Part shown: in pieces, positions 25,901-33,258 of the stretch
How positions within the stretch are numbered: the first letter of the stretch is position 1
Layout of the letters: each line of letters begins with the position of its first letter
DNA from: Hwanghaeella sp965227365
GTDB taxonomy: Bacteria > Pseudomonadota > Alphaproteobacteria > UBA8366 > Aestuariispiraceae
Length of the DNA stretch: 64,000 nt
Assembly (NCBI RefSeq): GCF_965227365.1
Contig: NZ_OZ245754.1
Location: 1,054,001-1,118,000 of the forward strand
Reading direction: 5' to 3'
Notes under the pieces: model-generated
What the model saw: only the letters and a program-made list of their open reading frames with translations
The model's database searches: none
What the model was told of the DNA's origin: nothing
Translations under genes and position numbers: made by a program

Positions 25901-26016
25901 TGTTCTACGGCATGGCCAGCGTCATTGCCTTCGGGCTGGGGATCGGCACGCTGCTAACCCTTGGGGTCGTACCGGTGCTTTTCGCCTTAATGTTTCCGGA
26001 CGGCAAGGAAGCCTGA
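22942..26016 (+). CDS. RND-family efflux pump, inner-membrane permease subunit
   Basis: A 1024-residue resistance-nodulation-division transporter with 12 predicted helices in two repeats and two large periplasmic loops. Helix 1 is LVCLVIAILLIYGAFSYF. In helix 4 the motif reads GLLVDNGIVIAED, and in helix 10 IIINNAIVLIDRID. Compared with AcrB, the second helix-4 Asp (D408) is Asn and the helix-10 Lys (K940) is Asn, while one Asp is kept. The gene overlaps the adaptor by four bases and appears to end the operon. It likely exports a drug, lipid or dye-like compound by proton exchange, and the altered relay suggests a distinct subfamily. Confidence 0.9.
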   Translation: MMSRFNLTALAFEHKKLVCLVIAILLIYGAFSYFTLPAREDPEITIREATVTTRFPGMAPDRVELLITKKLEEAIRTIPQVEEIRSTSMTGVSIIHVEIMDRYFALEDIWTDLRAKVTDARGNLPEGTGAPRIDDDRGDVSMITLALTSDGFDMGLMYDVAKHVRDTLYLVEGTKRIDLFGVQEERVFLEVSNARLAQLGISPFELISALQQQNIIHPGGDINVGAKEIILEPTGNYRSVEDIGETLITLQNNADVIPLKDIVSLRRDFADPPERPSYFNGEQAIVFAISMLSGQNVLEYSPRMREAIQRIEESLPVGYQLQVATYQADQVRATVNGVSLNVLETLAIVLVVVMLFLGVRTGAIVGAIVPCVMLGTLGIMSLSGMELQRMSLATLIIALGLLVDNGIVIAEDFKRRLVETGMDRYEAMISGGRELALPLLTSTLTTILVFLPLMLAEHMASEYTRSISLVILISLMTSWVLALCATPLLCYAFIKVDPQAGDAGAEKKPQGRLYSVYGALLALALRFKIPFLLLMVVALVGSVSLFGQVPKQFFPDSDRSQVLVYVDLPAGTPVAHTNQRMQDIFAWLDDRERFPHIVSHAGYVGYGGPRFVLSLAPIDPADNKGFIVLNIDEPENMDSTISALQRGFIEDHFDLSARVKRMFLGPSDSSEIEVQVIGPDADYIYRTAQRIEDYLATLPGTIDIRNNWENRIMKVLVQVDQQRARRAGVTSEDIAVSMQGYFDGTEVTELREGDDIIPIVFRGESKERFNLDRMRTLNVYSQSRGVTVPLIQVADFVPDNQYARIMREDLFRTVSVQARSTVMTAEDLVQVIDAEIVEMRKTLPPNHRIEYDGVVKDSADAQTALSANVPVVLGVIVVLLVAQFGSYRRPLIIALTIPLSAIGAVAGLLLMQAPFGFMVTLGIYSLAGIIINNAIVLIDRIDIERAAGKSNTDAIIDACMMRARPIAMTTITTILGLLPLIVTVDPLFYGMASVIAFGLGIGTLLTLGVVPVLFALMFPDGKEA

Positions 26017-26049
26017 GCAGAAAACAATGGGCCGGCGGTTCGGTCCGCG

Positions 26050-26472
26050 TCAGATCTTGCGCTTGGTCACATAGGGAAAGGTGAAGGCCACGGTCCAGCC
26101 GATCAGGGTCAGGCCGATCAAGGCCTCGACCCCCGCCAACAGCCGCAAGGGCCCCGTGGGATAAAGATCTCCGTATCCCAGCGAGGTGTAACTGGAAGCG
26201 GAGAAATAGAAATAGTCGCGGATATGTTCCGCGCCGTGGATATGGCCGACCTGGGCATATTCGGACACCAGCATGTAGACGACGCCGAACAATAGCATCT
26301 CCGCGAAATGCATCAGAACGATGGAACTCGTAGCCGCAACGACGTGAACGAAAGCAAAGCGGTCGCCATGCATGCGGTCCAGCAGCGGCGTCACCGCATG
26401 CAAAGCCTTCACGTGGAACGTCACGGTCAAAATCGCGAAGGCAAACGAGCAGAACCAATAAAGCAGGCTCAT
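26050..26472 (-). CDS. Two-helix potassium-channel-like membrane protein
   Basis: A 140-residue inner-membrane protein. The pore signature TSLGYGDL (T-x-G-Y-G-D) is visible after a hydrophobic helix (VLMHFAEMLLFGVVYML) and before a second (LAGVEALIGLTLIGW). A further N-terminal helix starts MSLLYWFCSFAFAILTV. This is the Ion_trans_2 pattern, one pore module, which would assemble as a tetramer. The start at 26472 is chosen because GGAG lies about 9 bases upstream; a longer frame would begin with repeated DPIW residues encoded by a 12-bp tandem repeat. Ion selectivity is inferred from the filter. Confidence 0.75.
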   Translation of the reverse strand: MSLLYWFCSFAFAILTVTFHVKALHAVTPLLDRMHGDRFAFVHVVAATSSIVLMHFAEMLLFGVVYMLVSEYAQVGHIHGAEHIRDYFYFSASSYTSLGYGDLYPTGPLRLLAGVEALIGLTLIGWTVAFTFPYVTKRKI

Positions 26473-26492
26473 CCACAAATCTCCGGGCTGTC

Positions 26493-26520
26493 GATCCCAT
26501 ATCGGATCCCATATCGGATC
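26493..26520. repeat. 12-bp tandem duplication upstream of the channel gene
   Basis: GATCCCATATCG occurs at 26493-26504 and 26505-26516, followed by a partial third copy. It lies 20-50 bp upstream of the channel gene start and may alter promoter spacing. Confidence 0.8.
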
Positions 26521-26560
26521 GACCACGTTTAGGGTGAAACTACCCGCGTTTCAGGGATGT

Positions 26561-26590
26561 AAAAAGGCCGCGCCGGTTTTTCGGCCGCGG
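26561..26590 (-). terminator. Rho-independent terminator after the haloacid dehalogenase-like gene
   Basis: On the minus strand CCGC-G-GCCG pairs with CGGC-GCGG around AAAAAC, followed by CCTTTTTAC. It starts 18 bp beyond the stop at 26608. Confidence 0.65.
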
Positions 26591-26607
26591 TATGGGGCCT
26601 CAGTAGG

Positions 26608-27336
26608 TCAGGGGCAGTCCATCTGCTCAGCCAGTTCGACCATGTCTTCTGCGATGAATTCCCAGTCGCTCGTGGCTTCGAAATCGACCTTCTGGTGCGG
26701 GCCGTATTCGTAGGGGCGGTTGACATAGGCGGTCAGCATGCCGCAATCGCGGGCGGCCTGAAGGTCGCCGTTATGCGCCGCCACCAGCATGCATTGATCC
26801 GGCCGAAGGCCAAGCGCTTCGCAGCTTCCGAGATAGGTTTCGGGCATCGGTTTGTAGGACCGGGTGACCTCAGCCCCCAGCACGGCGTCCCACGGCAGGC
26901 CGCTGTTGCGGGCCATATTCACCATCAGGGCGATGTTGCCGTTGGAAAGCGTGCCGAGGATATAGCGTCGGCGCAGACGATTGAGACCGGGCAGGACGTC
27001 CTCCCAGGGACGCAGGCGATGCCAGGCTCTGTTCAGGTGGTCGGCCTCTTCCTCCGAGATGCCGGCGATCTCGTATTTCCGGAACAACTGGTCCAGATTC
27101 TCACGGTGCAGCACGTCCAGTCGAACGAAACCGCGATTGCCTGCGCGGACCTGTTCCATGGCCGGTTGGTACAACCCGCGCCAATCATCCGCGAAGGCCT
27201 GCCAGTCGCGGTCGATACCGTTTCGCGCGCCAAAGGCGGTGGCTTCCCTGAAGATGCCGCCGCGCCAGTCAACCACCGTTCCGAAGACGTCGAACAGCAA
27301 TGCTTTGATTTGATCGGCGGCGTTCTTCCCGGACAT
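26608..27336 (-). CDS. Haloacid dehalogenase type II-like hydrolase
   Basis: A 242-residue HAD-superfamily enzyme. Motif I is LLFDVFGTVVDW with the nucleophile Asp, motif II TLSNGN, the motif III lysine is in SYKPMPETY, and motif IV is VAAHNGDLQAA. The order and the DVFGT-VVDW start fit L-2-haloacid dehalogenases, but the late AAHNGDL replaces the canonical SSNAWD, so true dehalogenase activity is uncertain and another phosphatase-like role is possible. GGGGGAG lies 6 bases before ATG 27336. A terminator follows. Confidence 0.8.
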   Translation of the reverse strand: MSGKNAADQIKALLFDVFGTVVDWRGGIFREATAFGARNGIDRDWQAFADDWRGLYQPAMEQVRAGNRGFVRLDVLHRENLDQLFRKYEIAGISEEEADHLNRAWHRLRPWEDVLPGLNRLRRRYILGTLSNGNIALMVNMARNSGLPWDAVLGAEVTRSYKPMPETYLGSCEALGLRPDQCMLVAAHNGDLQAARDCGMLTAYVNRPYEYGPHQKVDFEATSDWEFIAEDMVELAEQMDCP

Positions 27337-27409
27337 GTCTGCTCCCCCTGTCTTTTGCCCGCATGCTGGCACAAGCCCGGCATCGGGAACAGGGGAAAGC
27401 GCGCCGCTG

Positions 27410-28216
27410 CTAGACGCCCATTCGCTGGCGCAGGTAATGAGTCAATTCAACCGGTTCGAGATCGGGCAGGCTTTCGAAATCGATGCGTTGACCGACATCG
27501 ACGTCGATCCAGGTGTCGAGTTTATTGCGGACCTCGTTCAACAACAGACCCAGGCGCAGGACCTGGCTGTGTCGGCTGGCGATCTGGAACGACCATGAGT
27601 TTCGGCCGTGGAAGCGGACTGGCAGGATGTCGCATCGGGAGGCCTGGATCAGCTTCCCGGTCATGGGTTTCCAGACGTCGTCCCGGACCGGCTCCTTGCG
27701 GCGTTGCGACCAGGAAACGCCGCCGGCCGGAAAAATCCCAACCGCGCCGCCCTCCCGCAGGCGTTCGATCGCGGCACGGCGGCTGGCGACATTGATCCGG
27801 TTGGCTTCCCGCGTGCCGGTGAAGTCGATCGGCAGCAGGTTACGCATCAGTGTGGGTTCCTGCAGCAGAACGCCGTTCGCGATAACCTGAAAATCCGGGT
27901 CGATGCGCGAGGCGATCCAGGACAGGACAAAACCGTCTATGACGCCGAAGGGATGGTTGGCGACCAGCAGTAAGCCGCGCCCGGGCCGTCTTACCGCCGG
28001 CGTCGCCGGCGCGTCGAAGCGGATGCCCAACTGTTTGACGGCCAGATCCCAGGCGGCCGGTCCGGTCAGGTTCGCCCCCGCCTGCAGATAGCGCTTATAA
28101 CGCTCGGTCAAGGCGCCGCGGCCGGTGACTTTCTCAACGGTTCTGATGAGCGCCCGATGGAGCGGCGGCATGCTGGGATCGGCATAGGTAATGGTGACTG
28201 GCTCTCGCATCGCCAA
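27410..28216 (-). CDS. PlsC-like lysophospholipid acyltransferase family protein
   Basis: A 268-residue acyltransferase. The catalytic H-x4-D motif is NHPFGVIDG near residue 88, with the glycerol-phosphate-binding FPAGGVSW and a PVRFHGRNS strand downstream. These are the PlsC/AGPAT-type motifs. Relatives make phosphatidic acid or acylate ornithine and other amino lipids at the inner membrane; the actual acceptor is unknown. It lies 73 bp downstream of the dehalogenase-like start region, on the same strand. Two close ATGs (28216, 28210) could start translation. Confidence 0.75.
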   Translation of the reverse strand: MAMREPVTITYADPSMPPLHRALIRTVEKVTGRGALTERYKRYLQAGANLTGPAAWDLAVKQLGIRFDAPATPAVRRPGRGLLLVANHPFGVIDGFVLSWIASRIDPDFQVIANGVLLQEPTLMRNLLPIDFTGTREANRINVASRRAAIERLREGGAVGIFPAGGVSWSQRRKEPVRDDVWKPMTGKLIQASRCDILPVRFHGRNSWSFQIASRHSQVLRLGLLLNEVRNKLDTWIDVDVGQRIDFESLPDLEPVELTHYLRQRMGV

Positions 28217-28341
28217 GATTCCATAGATCCATAATACGGCTGTATGGATGAGGCCGTTCGAGAGTGTCGTAAAGCGGTTGCGACCGCTTGAAACCGAAAC
28301 TTCATCGAACGGTCACGGGACGGTCGTACTTCGAGAGCCGG

Positions 28342-28383
28342 CCGGGCGGAGCGGAAAGCGAGACGCCTGGACGCTCCGCCCGG
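28342..28383 (-). terminator. Long inverted repeat downstream of the alpha/beta hydrolase gene
   Basis: CCGGGCGGAGCG (28342-28353) and CGCTCCGCCCGG (28372-28383) are perfect 12-bp complements around an 18-base loop, starting 8 bp past the hydrolase stop. No T-run follows, so it may be a mRNA-stabilising hairpin or a weak terminator. Confidence 0.45.
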
Positions 28384-28390
28384 TGCAATT

Positions 28391-29203
28391 CTAGATGATC
28401 TCGGCGAAGCCCATGAGGGCCAGGATGAATTCCTTGGGCCGTTCCGCCGGGATCATGTGACCGGCATGCGGAATATCCAGACGGATGCCCTGCGGCAGTT
28501 GCGCGAACAGGTCGTCGACATCCTTCGGATTGTAGAACACGCGATCCTGATAACCGGTGGTCACCAGAACCGGCAGGTCGATACCGGTCAGATCCATTTC
28601 CCAGCTGGTTTCCGCCATATGCGTGACGAGGTTCATGAAGCCTTCCGTCTCTTCCAGCCCCTGGTAGGCGGACGGGTTGTTGAAGATGTCGTCGATCATG
28701 GCGGCGTGGGTCGCCTCCGAGGTGATGACGTGGGACGCGACGTCGCGCAGCAGGGTGGGGCCGCCCTGTTGCATCAGACGGACGCACATGCGGTTCATCC
28801 AATCGATGCGCGGCGACATCTTGCGCAGGGTGTTGATCAGTACGATGCCCGCCGGTCTTAGCCCTTCGGCATGGGCGCGGATCGCGTACAAACCGCCGAT
28901 GGACAAGCCGACGAGGATCGGCGCGTCGATCTTTAGGGCCGAGATGACCCGCATCAGATCGGCAGTAATCAGCTTTTCGTCCAGGGCGATGTCGGGATCA
29001 AAGCTGCTCTTCGCCTGACCACGGAAATTGTAGACCAGCGTGCCGTGCCCGGCCTTGCGCAGCGCCGGGCCGATCTGCCCCTGCCACAGCGCGCAATCAC
29101 CGGTGATGGGATTGATGAAGACGAAGGTCTTCCCGTCCGGCGCGGTCGGTGGATCATACTCGTAATAAAGGGCGTTCTTGGCGTCGATTTCCAGTAGCGA
29201 CAA
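28391..29203 (-). CDS. Alpha/beta hydrolase
   Basis: A 270-residue alpha/beta-hydrolase-fold enzyme. The nucleophile elbow is VGLSIGGLYA, the acid is Asp in TTGYQDRVF, and the His is in PHAGHMIP. The oxyanion region contains NPITGDCALWQ. A TTG at 29203 is taken as the start because GGGAGG lies 5 bases upstream; an in-frame ATG at 29293 adds 30 residues with an unlikely basic sequence and no ribosome-binding site. The substrate is unknown. It stands alone between the acyltransferase and the carboxypeptidase. Confidence 0.8.
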   Translation of the reverse strand: MSLLEIDAKNALYYEYDPPTAPDGKTFVFINPITGDCALWQGQIGPALRKAGHGTLVYNFRGQAKSSFDPDIALDEKLITADLMRVISALKIDAPILVGLSIGGLYAIRAHAEGLRPAGIVLINTLRKMSPRIDWMNRMCVRLMQQGGPTLLRDVASHVITSEATHAAMIDDIFNNPSAYQGLEETEGFMNLVTHMAETSWEMDLTGIDLPVLVTTGYQDRVFYNPKDVDDLFAQLPQGIRLDIPHAGHMIPAERPKEFILALMGFAEII

Positions 29204-29408
29204 TTCTTCCTCCCGTGGACCCAATGATTGTTCTGCCGGGCCTGGGGCCCGATGGATTCTCCGTCCGGCAATTTTGCGGACGGGCAGGGACAATGGGAAG
29301 AATTAACCGGCCGGACTTACACCGGATGCGGGAACAGGTCTCATTCCAATGGGTAGGGGGCAACCGATGGCGCGGCGAAATCGCCCTTATTAGGAGTGGG
29401 GGCGGCGG

Positions 29409-29439
29409 CCCGCCCCTTCAATCTGATGAAAGGGGCGGG
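29409..29439 (-). terminator. Inverted repeat downstream of the D,D-carboxypeptidase gene
   Basis: CCCGCCCCTT (29409-29418) and AAGGGGCGGG (29430-29439) are perfect 10-bp complements, about 23 bp past the stop at 29462. A T-run is lacking, so termination is uncertain. Confidence 0.4.
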
Positions 29440-29461
29440 GCGGCCGAACCTGTCCGCCGTC

Positions 29462-30733
29462 TTATTGGCGTTCCGCCAGCTGCGGGGCGTCCTTCGGGCC
29501 AAGGACAAGGCAGTCCTGGCGGCGTTGCTTCATGCTGTTGCAGGCCGCAAAGGCGGTTTGCTTCTGCAGGCCGGCGATCCGGGCGCGATAGAGCGGCTTG
29601 GAGCCCCGGGTTGGGACCACGGCCAGCATGGATGTTTCAACCAGTGAGCCGAGTTTCGTCTGGGCCGTTTCGGCGGCGCCGTGGGCCCGCGACTTGCTGC
29701 GGAACGCGCCAACCTGAATGGACCATTCGCCCATCGGGGCGGTGCTGGCCGTCAAGACCGGCGCCCGCGGCGGCTCGGCCGCCTGCGCAGCAATGCTGAG
29801 CGCGGTGTTCACACGCTGAAGGAAGGGGTTCTTCTGGCCGCCGCCGGCGATCTGAGTGCCGCCGATATCGGGCATGTCGGGCTTGCGCGGCGCACGGATG
29901 GCCACGGCCTCGTAACCAAGAAAGGCATCGTCCAGCAATGCCATCATCTGCTTGTCGCGCGACTTGGAGGTGCGGCCGCCGAAGACGACGCCGATCAGGC
30001 GCACGTTGTGGCGGGTCACCGAGGCGACGAGATTGAAACCGGCCGCGCCGATATAGCCCGTCTTGATCCCGTCGGTGCCGGTGTAGCGGCCCAGCAGATT
30101 GTTGTGGTTCTTGTGCTTCCGTCCCCGGTAGGTGAAGGACTTGGTATCGAACAGGCCGTAGTATTCCGGGAAGTCGTGCATGATGGCCTGAGCCAGCTTG
30201 GCCATATCGCGCGCCGTGCTCTTCTGCGTCTTGTGGTACAGGCCCGATGCGTTCCGGAACGTCGTCTTCGACATGCCCAGGGCGCGTGCCTTCGCGGTCA
30301 TCTTCTCCGCGAACTTGGCTTCCGTTCCCGCGATCCCTTCCGCGACCACAACGGCGACATCGTTCGCCGATTTCGTGATGAGCGACATGATCGCGTCGCG
30401 CACCTTGATCGTCTCGCCCCGGCCAAGGCCCAGTTTGCTGGAGGGCATGCGACTGGCCCGTCGCGAAACCTTCAATTCCTGGTCCATCGTTAAGCGGCCT
30501 TCGCGCAACGCTTCGAAGGTCATGTACAGGGTCATGATCTTGGTCAGCGAGGCGGGGTGACGCAATGTGTCGATGTTGCGTGAATGAAGGATCTTGCCTG
30601 TGGAATCCTCCATGATAAGCGCGGAGTATTTCGCCTGCGCAGGACTCATAGCCGATACGAGCCCAATCATGGATAAGACCAACAGAAAGACCGAAAGAGA
30701 CTTCCCCAATTTTGACTTGGCGTTGCAGCGCAT
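29462..30733 (-). CDS. D-alanyl-D-alanine carboxypeptidase (S11) with C-terminal SPOR domain
   Basis: A 423-residue periplasmic penicillin-binding protein. After a signal peptide (cut near PAQA-KYS), the three active-site motifs are SLTK (Ser62-Lys65), SAN in ITKSANDVA and KTG in DGIKTGYIG. The C-terminal 75 residues form a SPOR domain (IQVGAFRSKSRAHG...AACNSMK) that binds denuded septal peptidoglycan, so the enzyme trims pentapeptides at the division site. Two GANTC sites lie in the upstream region, which could place it under CcrM/GcrA cell-cycle control. The upstream promoter otherwise looks unremarkable. Confidence 0.88.
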   Translation of the reverse strand: MRCNAKSKLGKSLSVFLLVLSMIGLVSAMSPAQAKYSALIMEDSTGKILHSRNIDTLRHPASLTKIMTLYMTFEALREGRLTMDQELKVSRRASRMPSSKLGLGRGETIKVRDAIMSLITKSANDVAVVVAEGIAGTEAKFAEKMTAKARALGMSKTTFRNASGLYHKTQKSTARDMAKLAQAIMHDFPEYYGLFDTKSFTYRGRKHKNHNNLLGRYTGTDGIKTGYIGAAGFNLVASVTRHNVRLIGVVFGGRTSKSRDKQMMALLDDAFLGYEAVAIRAPRKPDMPDIGGTQIAGGGQKNPFLQRVNTALSIAAQAAEPPRAPVLTASTAPMGEWSIQVGAFRSKSRAHGAAETAQTKLGSLVETSMLAVVPTRGSKPLYRARIAGLQKQTAFAACNSMKQRRQDCLVLGPKDAPQLAERQ

Positions 30734-30996
30734 AGTCTAACCTTTTTACTTCCCTAGTCTGCGGTCCGTCTTACGAATTCTATCACTAAATCGTTTATAA
30801 CCGAATCACTCGAATCAGTCCACACGAAGGACGAATATCAGGCTACAGGCATTTACGGCTAAAGGATTCTTGCAGTCTTTAGCGCGCATTTTCGTAGATA
30901 ACGAAACTGTTCATCGGCGCGACGAACCGACCTATTCCTGGGGACGGCGCGGTTGCGCTATGTTGAGTTCGGTATTGGATGAAGGGTGTTTTTTTT

Positions 30997-31722
30997 ATGA
31001 TTGCGTTTCGGTTCCGAAGTTTTGCCGTGCTGACGGCGCTTGCTGGCACGGTTTTTCTCACCGGATGCACGGCCTCTTCAACCGGGGAAATCGACAACCC
31101 GGTTCTGCGCCGAGCGACCTGGATAGATTTCATCAGCGCCGGGGATATCCGCCGGGCCTGCGACGCCGGCAAGCCGGACCGGATCAGATTCGTGCTGAAC
31201 GCCAATCGGGCGGAACAGGTGCGGGTCTACGACCTGGACGCGGCGGACGGCAGTTTGCGGAGCCGGGTGCTGACGCCGAAACCGCGGATCGACGAAATCC
31301 GGCTGGATGACAGCATTACGCGGCTTTTCAATCCGACGGATATGACGGTCCGCTTGTCCGGGGGGGAGGCCGAACGGATTTCCGACGCGTTCCAGCATGA
31401 CCTTGCCGCCGCGAAGTCGGACCCGCCGTCGGATTTGATGACCGAGTGGCATTTCTGGCTGGTCGGGGCTTGTCTCGACGGGACCTTCACGTACCGGGCC
31501 TGGGTGAACCCGGACCCGGACTTCCTCGCGCTGACTTTTCCGGAAGGCTTGTTCGGCAACGATATCACGGGCATCCCCGTCAATCGCCCGCCGCCGGGCA
31601 AGCGCCTGACCGTGCGGGACTACAACCCCGAGCGGCAACAAGGCTACGACCACTATTTTTTGCATTTGCGTGAAGATCGCGTGATTCTTGGTCAAAATTA
31701 TGGCCAGGATAAGACCCAATAG
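30997..31722 (+). CDS. Putative lipoprotein of unknown function
   Basis: A 241-residue protein with a lipoprotein signal: MIAFRFRSFAVLTALAGTVF followed by lipobox LTGC. The body is rich in Asp and Arg and includes PTDMTVRLSGGEAERISDAF and a WHFWLVGACLDGTFTYRAW stretch. No family is recognised. ATG 30997 is chosen because AAGGGTG lies about 8 bases before it; ATG 30979 in the same frame is possible. It lies alone, divergent from the carboxypeptidase gene and upstream of the phasin. Confidence 0.65.
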   Translation: MIAFRFRSFAVLTALAGTVFLTGCTASSTGEIDNPVLRRATWIDFISAGDIRRACDAGKPDRIRFVLNANRAEQVRVYDLDAADGSLRSRVLTPKPRIDEIRLDDSITRLFNPTDMTVRLSGGEAERISDAFQHDLAAAKSDPPSDLMTEWHFWLVGACLDGTFTYRAWVNPDPDFLALTFPEGLFGNDITGIPVNRPPPGKRLTVRDYNPERQQGYDHYFLHLREDRVILGQNYGQDKTQ

Positions 31723-31759
31723 GCCTTCAACTACTTAAAAAATAAAGAGTTTTATAGTT

Positions 31760-31774
31760 TTGTGCACTGCACAA
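31760..31774. promoter_or_regulatory. Perfect 15-bp palindrome upstream of the phasin promoter (PhaR-like site 1)
   Basis: TTGTGCA-C-TGCACAA is a perfect palindrome holding the core TGC-N3-GCA. It lies 7 bp upstream of the -35 box. PhaR repressors of alphaproteobacterial phasin genes bind GC-rich TGC/GCA dyads, so it is a likely operator; this is inference. Confidence 0.55.
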
Positions 31775-31781
31775 TAACCGC

Positions 31782-31809
31782 TTGACTTATATCCGCGGGA
31801 TATTATATA
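31782..31809 (+). promoter_or_regulatory. Sigma70-type promoter of the phasin gene
   Basis: TTGACT (31782-31787) and TATATA (31804-31809) are separated by 16 bp. The implied transcript has a leader of about 125 bases before the phasin ATG at 31943. Confidence 0.65.
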
Positions 31810-31820
31810 TCCGTCATGAA

Positions 31821-31835
31821 TGTTGCGTTGCAGCA
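31821..31835. promoter_or_regulatory. Second TGC-N3-GCA dyad downstream of the phasin -10 box (PhaR-like site 2)
   Basis: TGTTGCGTTGCAGCA carries the same core TGC-N3-GCA with near-symmetric flanks. It starts 12 bp after the -10 box, over the probable initial transcribed region, so a repressor binding both dyads would bracket the promoter. Confidence 0.5.
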
Positions 31836-31942
31836 TTCGGATGTATCTAGATTACCCAGATACGCCGCCGGCGGGTCCGGCATCATTTAGCGATGAGACC
31901 ACGCCGAAGCACGGCGTCAAAAAAAACCAGGAGATTGTTGTT

Positions 31943-32464
31943 ATGACCAGCAAGAAGGCCGGCGCCGCCAAGGTCGACGCCAAGCATATCGACGAAGCCG
32001 TTGCGGCTGGAAAGCAGACTGTCGAACAGGCTGTTGCCGCGACGAAGGAACAAGTTGAGCAGGCTGTCGCCGCGACGAAGGAACAGGTCGAAAAGGCCTC
32101 CAACGCCGCGCTGAAGAGCTATGACGAGTTCGCCACCTACGGCAAGGACTCCTTCGACGTGATGTCGAAGTTCAACGACGCCGTCGTCAAGGGTTCGGAA
32201 GAATTCGGCAAAGCCTATTACGCGTTCGTCAAGTCGTCGGCCGATGCCGGCGCCGAGACCGCGAAGGCTCTGTTGGCCGCGAAGTCCCTCAACGAGTTCG
32301 TCGAAATCCAGTCCGGCTTTGCCCGTACCACGTTCGACAACATGGTCAGCGAAAGCGGCAAGCTGAACGAAATCGGCGTCAAGGTTGCGACCGAAGCGTT
32401 CGAACCGGTTCAGGCGCACATGAACGCCACGGTTGAACGGATGGTTAAGCCGCTGGCCGCCTAA
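31943..32464 (+). CDS. Phasin family protein (polyhydroxyalkanoate granule-associated)
   Basis: A 173-residue, nearly all-helical amphipathic protein without signal peptide. The start at 31943 is fixed by AGGAG 8 bases upstream. The N-terminal third carries a tandem VEQAVAATKEQ repeat; the rest (SKFNDAVVKGSEEF, FVEIQSGFARTTFDNMVSESG) is the Phasin_2 pattern. Phasins coat polyhydroxybutyrate granules and control their number and size. A consensus promoter, two PhaR-like dyads and a strong terminator frame it, so it is probably an abundantly expressed single-gene unit that responds to granule formation. Confidence 0.88.
   Translation: MTSKKAGAAKVDAKHIDEAVAAGKQTVEQAVAATKEQVEQAVAATKEQVEKASNAALKSYDEFATYGKDSFDVMSKFNDAVVKGSEEFGKAYYAFVKSSADAGAETAKALLAAKSLNEFVEIQSGFARTTFDNMVSESGKLNEIGVKVATEAFEPVQAHMNATVERMVKPLAA
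32021..32086 (+). repeat. Two tandem 33-bp repeats in the phasin gene
   Basis: Codons for VEQAVAATKEQ occur twice in direct succession (32021-32053 and 32054-32086), differing at a few third positions, and are followed by a degenerate third VEKASNAA. The 11-residue unit fits a helical undecad repeat. Confidence 0.8.
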
Positions 32465-32526
32465 GGGCGCGCGGTTAACACCGTATCCGATCGGTTCGGT
32501 CCGGCCCAATAGCCGGATCGCCAGAG

Positions 32527-32558
32527 AACGGCCCGGATTTTCCGGGCCGTTTCTTTTT
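32527..32558 (+). terminator. Rho-independent terminator of the phasin gene
   Basis: AACGGCCCGG and CCGGGCCGTT form a 10-bp stem around ATTTT, followed by a TCTTTTT run. It lies about 60 bp after the phasin stop codon. Confidence 0.85.
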
Positions 32559-32691
32559 GACCGGCTCCGGAGAAACGGGGTTCCGCCGGCGGCGAGGAAG
32601 CCGTATTCCACTATCATCGTTATCTGGATATGCTTACCTCGACGCGGGAGGCCATCGAGGGGCTGTAGGAAACAGGAAGAGAAGCTTCCAG

Positions 32692-33258
32692 GTGGTTGAA
32701 AAGCGCGAGTTCTTTGCGGGGGATCTGGCCGGCGAACACGGCCCGTTGCGATTTGTGCGCTGCGCGCATCAGCACATTGCTTTGTTGCTGGGCGCATGGC
32801 TCGACGCGCGGCGGGGTGCCCTGGTGCCGTTGAAATCGGACCTTACGCCGGACAGCATCTTGAGCATCCTGCCCTATGTCTGGGTCTACCGGTACGAGGA
32901 GGCGGTGGGCGATTTCGTTTGCCGGATTTCCGGGGAACGGATCAACGATGCCTGGGGCCAATCCCTGCGCGGCGTTCAGTTCCGTGACATCGTTGGCCAA
33001 TCGGCGCATCCCGCCGCGTTGCGGCGATGGAAGACGATTATCGAAACGCCCAGCATCCAATACGGAAAAGTCGCGGCCGCCAAGCCGCACCAGGACAAGG
33101 TCATCGCGGAGCGCCTGGTGCTTCCGCTTGCCGATCCGGACGGCGCGGTTTGTTACACGATGGGCCTCAGTGTCTATCCTTATCGCCAGGACGACAGGGA
33201 GCGAACACCGCCGGTTTGGGACGACGTCACCGTCATTCCCTGTGCTGAATTGATGTAA
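32692..33258 (+). CDS. PAS domain-containing protein (PAS_5 family)
   Basis: A 188-residue cytoplasmic protein. The central part (LKSDLTPDSILSILPYVWV, then FVCRISGERINDAWGQSLRG) is the PAS_5 pattern common in alphaproteobacteria, often with no output domain. A GTG at 32692 is used with GGAAGAG some 12 bases upstream; earlier in-frame codons back to 32557 overlap the phasin terminator and are less likely. The start is therefore moderately certain. The ligand or partner is unknown, and the gene seems to be its own unit. Confidence 0.65.
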   Translation: MVEKREFFAGDLAGEHGPLRFVRCAHQHIALLLGAWLDARRGALVPLKSDLTPDSILSILPYVWVYRYEEAVGDFVCRISGERINDAWGQSLRGVQFRDIVGQSAHPAALRRWKTIIETPSIQYGKVAAAKPHQDKVIAERLVLPLADPDGAVCYTMGLSVYPYRQDDRERTPPVWDDVTVIPCAELM

